The translations under genes and the position numbers were made by a program. From assembly GCA_964469055.1 (NCBI GenBank), contig CAYXXN010000120.1, positions 1-8,682 on the forward strand: a stretch of 8,682 nt of DNA, read 5' to 3'. This DNA is from CAYXXN01 sp964469055 (GTDB lineage: Bacteria; Acidobacteriota; Thermoanaerobaculia; Multivoradales; JAHEKO01). Under the pieces are notes generated by a model. That model ran no database searches. It saw only the letters and a program-made list of their open reading frames with translations, and was not told the origin of the DNA. Below are positions 5,208-8,682 of this stretch, one piece after another (the stretch's first letter is position 1; the number at the start of each line of letters is the position of its first letter).

Positions 5208-5613
5208 GCGCTAGGCGCTCGAGGGCCTCGCGCCAGCGCTTGCGGTACGCCTCCCAGACCGTGAGGCACTCGGAGAGCGGCAGGTGCTCGAAGCCCTGCT
5301 GCAGGACCGACAGCTCGCAGCCGGCCGGAAGGCCGGCGAGCTCGAAGGTGAGGCGGGTCGTCGCTCCCCAGCCCGCCTCGAGGCGCAGGAACGACACCGC
5401 CCACCGATCGGGCGGCTCCCAGGCGAGCGTCGTCGCCTCCTCACGGTAGGGCCGCCCCCGCTCGTCGAGGCCGGCGAGCGACAGACTTCCCTCCGGCCCG
5501 GCGACCGCCGTCGCTTCCGCCGCCAGCCAACGGGCGATGAGCTCGCCGCTCGTCAGCCACCGCCACGCCTCGTCGACGCCCACCGGCAGCTCCTGGCGCC
5601 GCCGCAGCTGCAC
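5191..5613 (-). CDS. SRPBCC / AHSA1-type domain protein
   Basis: A 140-residue single-domain protein of the START-like (SRPBCC) superfamily, closest in pattern to the AHSA1/activator-of-Hsp90-ATPase type used for binding hydrophobic ligands or partner proteins. The N-terminus LRRRQELPVGVDEAWRWLTSGELIARWL is the usual first strand and helix. The central EEATTLAWEPPDRWAVSFL and TRLTFEL strands follow, and the long C-terminal helix contains the conserved Trp (VWEAYRKRWREALERL). The GTG at 5613 is chosen because AAGGAGA lies 11 bases upstream and the domain starts at once. In-frame starts at 5649 (GTG, overlapping the upstream TGA) and 5685 would add residues lying over the preceding gene. It is last in the ABC/epimerase/XdhC-like cluster, 28 bases after the XdhC-like stop. 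SRPBCC domains are known fused to or beside TIGR01777 proteins, so a joint role with that epimerase is plausible. The ligand is unknown. Confidence 0.82.
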   Translation of the reverse strand: MQLRRRQELPVGVDEAWRWLTSGELIARWLAAEATAVAGPEGSLSLAGLDERGRPYREEATTLAWEPPDRWAVSFLRLEAGWGATTRLTFELAGLPAGCELSVLQQGFEHLPLSECLTVWEAYRKRWREALERLAQALSS

Positions 5614-5641
5614 CCCGGGGATGTCTCCTTGGCGGATCGCC

Positions 5642-5917
5642 TCAACCACCTTGCACCACCACCTCGACCTCGATCGTACGCCCAAGATGATCGAAGGGCT
5701 TGCGCGTCGTGCCGCCGCCGCGCACGAGGAGGGCCTCGGCGTGGAGGGCGACCCGCTGGTTCAAGCGCGGCGCGCCGAGGTCGCCCAGGGCCTCCCCGCC
5801 CGGCCAGACCAGGAGCCGATTGCCGGCCCACGGCCCCGACTGGACGGTGGCGAGCGCCACCTTCTCGCCGCGCGCCAGGGCGCCCGCGAGCTCGGCGGCC
5901 AGGGCGTCGCTGTCCAT
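5642..5917 (-). CDS. Stand-alone XdhC/CoxI N-terminal-domain-like mini-protein
   Basis: A 91-residue protein resembling only the small N-terminal domain of the XdhC/CoxI family (molybdenum hydroxylase maturation factors). It opens with a helix DALAAELAGALARGEKVALATV, as in XdhC proteins, then GNRLLVWPGGEALGDLGAPRLN at the place of the usual Ga-mLV...G-iGGG segment, and ends IEVEVVVQGG like the family's veVfvE strand. The C-terminal NAD-binding-like domain is absent, and the glycine-rich GGG turn is changed to GAP. The ATG at 5917 follows the upstream epimerase stop (5922-5920) by two bases, implying translational coupling; a TTG at 5923 overlapping that stop is less likely. No molybdenum hydroxylase gene is in the window, so a role in molybdenum enzymes is unsupported here. 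Family assignment rests on pattern recognition of a short domain and is moderate. Confidence 0.68.
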   Translation of the reverse strand: MDSDALAAELAGALARGEKVALATVQSGPWAGNRLLVWPGGEALGDLGAPRLNQRVALHAEALLVRGGGTTRKPFDHLGRTIEVEVVVQGG

Positions 5918-5919
5918 CG

Positions 5920-6828
5920 TCAATCCAGGAGGTCGGCCAGCGCCGCCGCCGCCGTCGGGAAGCGGAAGGTGTAGCCGGCGGCGAGCAGGCGCCGCGGTAG
6001 GACCCGCTGGCCGGTCAGCAGCATCTCGGCCATCTCGCCGAGGACGAGCTTCAGCACGAAGCCGGGGGCCGGAGCGAAGCTCGGCCGCCGCAGCGCCCGC
6101 CCCAGCTCGCGACTGAAGTCGCGGTTGGTGAGCGGCTCTGGCGCGGTCAGGTTGAAGGGTCCGCGCGCCTCGGGGTCAGCGAGCAGCAGTCGCAGCGCTG
6201 CCATGAGGTCGGCCAAGTGGATCCACGACATCCACTGCCGGCCGTCACCGAGCGGCCCGCCCGCGAACAGCCGGAAGGGCAGCGCCATGCGCGGCAGGGC
6301 ACCGCCCTCCTTGGCGAGCACCACCCCGGTGCGCAGCCGTACGCGGCGCACGCCCAGCTCTTCGGCCGTCGTGCCCGCCTCCTCCCACTCGCGAACGACC
6401 TCGGCCAGGAACCCCTCGCCGAGCGAGGAGTCCTCGTCGATCGTCTCCTCGCCGCGCGCACCGTAGATGCCGACCGCCGAGCCCTGCAACAAGACGGCGG
6501 GGGGCGAGCCCGACAGCGCCAAGGCGCTGACAAGCGCCCGCGTCGAGTCCACACGGCTGGCTCGGATCCGCTCCTTGCGGGCCGCGCTCCACCGCCCATC
6601 TCCGATCCCCTCGCCCACCAGATGGACGACGGCGTCCGCCCCGTCGACCAGCGGCAGCAGGCCCTCGGCCAAGACCGCGTCCCAAGGGCGCAGGGCGACG
6701 CCCGCCGGGACACCCTGGGCCTTCTCCGGCGAGCGACTGGTCACGACGACTTCGTGACCCGCGCCCCACAGCTCCGCCGCCAGCGCACGGCCGATCAGGC
6801 CGGTCCCCCCCGTGATCACGACGCGCAT
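5920..6828 (-). CDS. TIGR01777 family NAD(P)-dependent epimerase (SDR39U1/YfcH-like)
   Basis: An extended short-chain dehydrogenase/reductase of 302 residues, the usual length for the TIGR01777/SDR39U1 family (E. coli YfcH, human SDR39U1), whose substrate is not established. It opens MRVVITGGTGLIGRAL with the TGGTGLIG dinucleotide-binding loop at residues 6-13. Family motifs follow: VHLVGEGIGDGRWSAARK (substrate side), the RIRASRVDSTRALV helix, the GSAVGIYG strand, the RTGVVLAKEGGALPRM turn, and MSWIHLADLM. The C-terminal DUF1731-type tail contains EMLLTGQRVLPRRLLAAGYTFRFP. GGGGAA lies just upstream of the ATG at 6828. The gene begins 28 bases after the ABC transporter stop and its stop lies two bases before the XdhC-like ATG, so it is part of that cluster. 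Nothing in the motifs looks damaged. Confidence 0.93.
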   Translation of the reverse strand: MRVVITGGTGLIGRALAAELWGAGHEVVVTSRSPEKAQGVPAGVALRPWDAVLAEGLLPLVDGADAVVHLVGEGIGDGRWSAARKERIRASRVDSTRALVSALALSGSPPAVLLQGSAVGIYGARGEETIDEDSSLGEGFLAEVVREWEEAGTTAEELGVRRVRLRTGVVLAKEGGALPRMALPFRLFAGGPLGDGRQWMSWIHLADLMAALRLLLADPEARGPFNLTAPEPLTNRDFSRELGRALRRPSFAPAPGFVLKLVLGEMAEMLLTGQRVLPRRLLAAGYTFRFPTAAAALADLLD

Positions 6829-6856
6829 GCGTTCCCCGTCGATCGCCGAGAGCTTC

Positions 6857-8596
6857 TCACACCGCGGCCAGCTCCTCTTCGAGCTGTTGCCGCCGATGGA
6901 GATCCGCGTAGAGCCCGTCGCGCGCCAGCAGCTCCTCGTGCGTCCCGCGCTCGGCGATCCGTCCGCCCTCGAGCACCAGGATCAGGTCCGCCCGCTGCAC
7001 CGTCGAGATGCGATGCGACACCAGGAAGACCGTGCGCCCGGCGAAGACCTCGCGCAGGTTCCCCAGGATCTCTTCCTCGGTGTGGGTGTCGACCGCCGAC
7101 AGACAGTCGTCGAGCAGCAGGATGTCGGGCTCGCGGAGGACAGCCCGCGCCAATGCCACGCGCTGTTTCTGGCCGCCCGAGAGAGTGATGCCCCGTTCCC
7201 CGACCACGGTGTCGAGCCCCTGGGGGAAACCGGTGAGATCCGGCTCGAGCCCCGCGATCGCCGCCGCCCGCCGGATCGCCGCGGAGTCCGCCTCCGGGCG
7301 GCCGACGGCGATGTTCTCGGCGACCGTCGCCGAGAACAGGAACGTCTCCTGCGGCACCATGGCGATCGCGCCGCGCAGGTGCGCGAGTCGCAGCCGTCGG
7401 ACATCGACGCCGTCGACGAAAAGCTTCCCCGGCGGCGGCTCGAAGAGACGCGGCAGGAGCGCGAGGAGCGTCGATTTGCCACTTCCCGTACGCCCCACGA
7501 CGGCGACGCTGCCGCCGGCCGGCACGGCGAAGTCGAGGTCGGTCAGGACCGGGGCGCCGCCGTCGTAGGCGAACGTGAGACCACGGGCGACGACGGCGCC
7601 CAGGATCGGCGCGTCCGGCGCCAGCGGCGGCTCGTCGCGCACCGTCGGCTCGGTCTCGAAGACCTCGAGGAGGCGGCCGAGCGAGGCGCTGCCCCGCTGC
7701 ACCAGGTTGATCACCCAGCCGATGGCGATCATCGGCCACACCAGCTTGGCGAGGAAGAAATTGAAGGTGACGAACGCGCCGATCGTCAGGGTGCCGGCGG
7801 CCACCAGTCGGCCGCCGTACCAGAGGACACCCACGAAGCCCACGCCGACCAGTGCCGTCAGAGCCGGGAAGAAAGCGGCATCCCAGCGGATGAGCTGCCG
7901 GTTGCGCTCGACGTACTCGCTGTTGATGGCGCCGAAGCTCCTCTCCTCGGCCGCCTCCTGGGCGTAGGCCCGCACCACCCGCACGCCGGCCAGGTTCTCC
8001 TGCACCTTGGCCGACAGCCTCCCGAACTGCTCTTGGACGCGCTCGAAGAGGTCGTGGATGCGCTCGCCGAACACCTTGGTCGCCGCCGCCACCAGCGGCA
8101 TCGTCGCCAGGGCGACGAGGGTCAACCGCGGATGGAGCGACAGCATGAAGGCGAGCGCCCCGGTGGCGGTGAAGAGCGTGCTCGAGCTGTACATGATCGC
8201 CGGGCCGCAGAGCATGCGCACGGCCCCGAGGTCGTTGGTGCCGCGGGCCATCAAGTCGCCGGTATAGCTCGTCTGGAAGAAGGCGGGCGGCAGGGTCTCG
8301 AGGTGCCGGAAGTAGTCGTTGCGGAGGTCGAGCTCGATGTTGCGCGACAGCGTCACCAGCAGCATGCGCTGACCGAAGCTGAAGACGCCCTGGAGCGCCG
8401 TGATGGCGAGCAGCACGCCGGCATAGGTGGCGAGGCTGGCGCCGCTCGCGTCGGCGCGAAAGGCGTCGACGGCGCGGCCGACGACGAGCGGCCCGGCGAG
8501 ACCGACGAGCGAGGAGAGGAGGTTCGACAGCATGCCCCCGGCGAGACGCCATGGGTAGCGTCGGAAGTAGGGCAGCAGGGCCCGGAGCCGCTTCAC
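6857..8596 (-). CDS. ABC exporter half-transporter (MdlA/BmrC-like, degenerate-site type)
   Basis: A 579-residue fused membrane-ATPase half-transporter of the type IV exporter (multidrug/lipid) class, acting as a dimer in the inner membrane. Hydrophobic segments lie near residues 16-41, 54-75, 133-153, 157-173, 240-262 and 270-297, as expected for a six-helix domain. In the nucleotide-binding domain are Walker A GRTGSGKST (368-376), the Q-loop VPQE (414-417), signature LSGGQ (472-476), Walker B ILLLDD (492-497) and the switch His (SHR, 528). The residue after the Walker B Asp is Asp497, not the catalytic Glu (LDDCLSAVD, not LDEATSALD). This is a hallmark of the degenerate-site subunit of heterodimeric exporters such as MdlAB, BmrCD and TM287/288, so a partner with LDE is expected. 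GGAGG lies eight to nine bases upstream of the GTG start, which overlaps the upstream stop as GTGA. Substrate unknown. Confidence 0.95.
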   Translation of the reverse strand: MKRLRALLPYFRRYPWRLAGGMLSNLLSSLVGLAGPLVVGRAVDAFRADASGASLATYAGVLLAITALQGVFSFGQRMLLVTLSRNIELDLRNDYFRHLETLPPAFFQTSYTGDLMARGTNDLGAVRMLCGPAIMYSSSTLFTATGALAFMLSLHPRLTLVALATMPLVAAATKVFGERIHDLFERVQEQFGRLSAKVQENLAGVRVVRAYAQEAAEERSFGAINSEYVERNRQLIRWDAAFFPALTALVGVGFVGVLWYGGRLVAAGTLTIGAFVTFNFFLAKLVWPMIAIGWVINLVQRGSASLGRLLEVFETEPTVRDEPPLAPDAPILGAVVARGLTFAYDGGAPVLTDLDFAVPAGGSVAVVGRTGSGKSTLLALLPRLFEPPPGKLFVDGVDVRRLRLAHLRGAIAMVPQETFLFSATVAENIAVGRPEADSAAIRRAAAIAGLEPDLTGFPQGLDTVVGERGITLSGGQKQRVALARAVLREPDILLLDDCLSAVDTHTEEEILGNLREVFAGRTVFLVSHRISTVQRADLILVLEGGRIAERGTHEELLARDGLYADLHRRQQLEEELAAV

Positions 8597-8682
8597 TCTC
8601 CGGCCTCCGACCCGACCGCCGCCAACACCTCCGCGCGGCCGGGATGGTGCGTCTCCTCCGCGCCGACTCGGCGCGCCTCGAG
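8593..8682 (-). CDS. C-terminal tail of an unidentified upstream gene (partial)
   Basis: On the minus strand a frame is open from the window edge to a TGA at 8595-8593 and ends ...AEETHHPGRAEVLAAVGSEAGE. The TGA overlaps the GTG of the ABC transporter in the arrangement GTGA, a common sign of translational coupling in operons. Only 29 codons are visible and the sequence matches no family I recognise. It does not look like the usual C-terminus of an ABC half-transporter, so I cannot say whether it is the missing partner. An open frame of this length can occur by chance at this GC content. Confidence 0.45.
   Translation of the reverse strand, partial: LEARRVGAEETHHPGRAEVLAAVGSEAGE

Noticed and set aside
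4444..5214. A 256-codon plus-strand frame opposite the REC-DUF4388 gene
   Set aside because: His/Gln/Ala/Gly-rich composition and no motif; it is a complement of clear receiver and DUF4388 coding sequence.
5614..5685. Extension of the SRPBCC protein to 5649 or 5685
   Set aside because: The extra residues are mostly translation of the preceding XdhC-like gene in another frame; the GTG at 5613 has an AAGGAGA ribosome-binding site and starts right at the domain. The 5649 GTG remains possible.
6816..8552. A 578-codon minus-strand frame inside the ABC transporter gene in another phase
   Set aside because: The other phase carries every ABC motif; this one is Arg/Gly-rich low-complexity sequence.
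1..8682. tRNA, rRNA, CRISPR, insertion sequence or attachment-site signals
   Set aside because: I read the window for cloverleaf-like segments, regular repeat-spacer patterns, transposase motifs and long terminal repeats and found none; coding genes fill nearly all of it.

Overview
The window is about 70% G+C and densely coded: nine complete protein genes plus the tail of a tenth, with no intergenic gap over about 150 bases. There are no RNA genes, insertion sequences or CRISPR arrays that I can see. A LolA-like periplasmic carrier implies an outer membrane. Together with the GC content, the REC-DUF4388 protein and a bacterial eIF-2B-like protein, this suggests a high-GC Gram-negative lineage such as Acidobacteriota (Thermoanaerobaculia-like) or Myxococcota/deltaproteobacteria. 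That assignment is inference from gene content only.

Layout. Positions 1-732 (-) encode a LolA-like protein, divergent from folK (798-1337, +; folate synthesis). folK converges with an eIF-2B/MtnA-fold protein (1345-2280, -). That gene is divergent from a 548-residue multidomain signalling protein (2313-3959, +), with only 32 bases between the two GTG starts. The signalling gene converges with a REC-DUF4388 protein (3979-5094, -). From the right edge runs a minus-strand cluster that looks like an operon: the tail of an unknown gene (8593-8682), an ABC exporter half-transporter (6857-8596), a TIGR01777/SDR39U1-type epimerase (5920-6828), a 91-residue XdhC/CoxI-like mini-protein (5642-5917) and an SRPBCC/AHSA1-type protein (5191-5613). 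Starts and stops in this cluster overlap or nearly touch.

The most striking content is the convergent pair at 2313-5094. The plus-strand protein reads as Hpt-REC-REC-GGDEF, but its Hpt histidine is Arg, both receivers lack the acidic pocket and conserved Lys, and the second also lacks the phospho-Asp. The GGDEF domain has lost a metal-binding Asp, a guanine-contacting Asp and the first Gly of the motif, yet keeps an intact RxxD c-di-GMP inhibitory-site motif. Its convergent neighbour has a receiver with Gln at the phosphorylation site, and a DUF4388 domain. Together they look like a phosphorylation-independent scaffold and c-di-GMP receptor module rather than conventional two-component enzymes.

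Other points of note are the eIF-2B-family protein with Ser at the isomerase Cys position, the ABC subunit with Asp in place of the Walker B catalytic Glu (heterodimer type), back-to-back -10-like hexamers that could give leaderless mRNAs for two divergent genes, and two short perfect palindromes around a -10-like element before the REC-DUF4388 gene.
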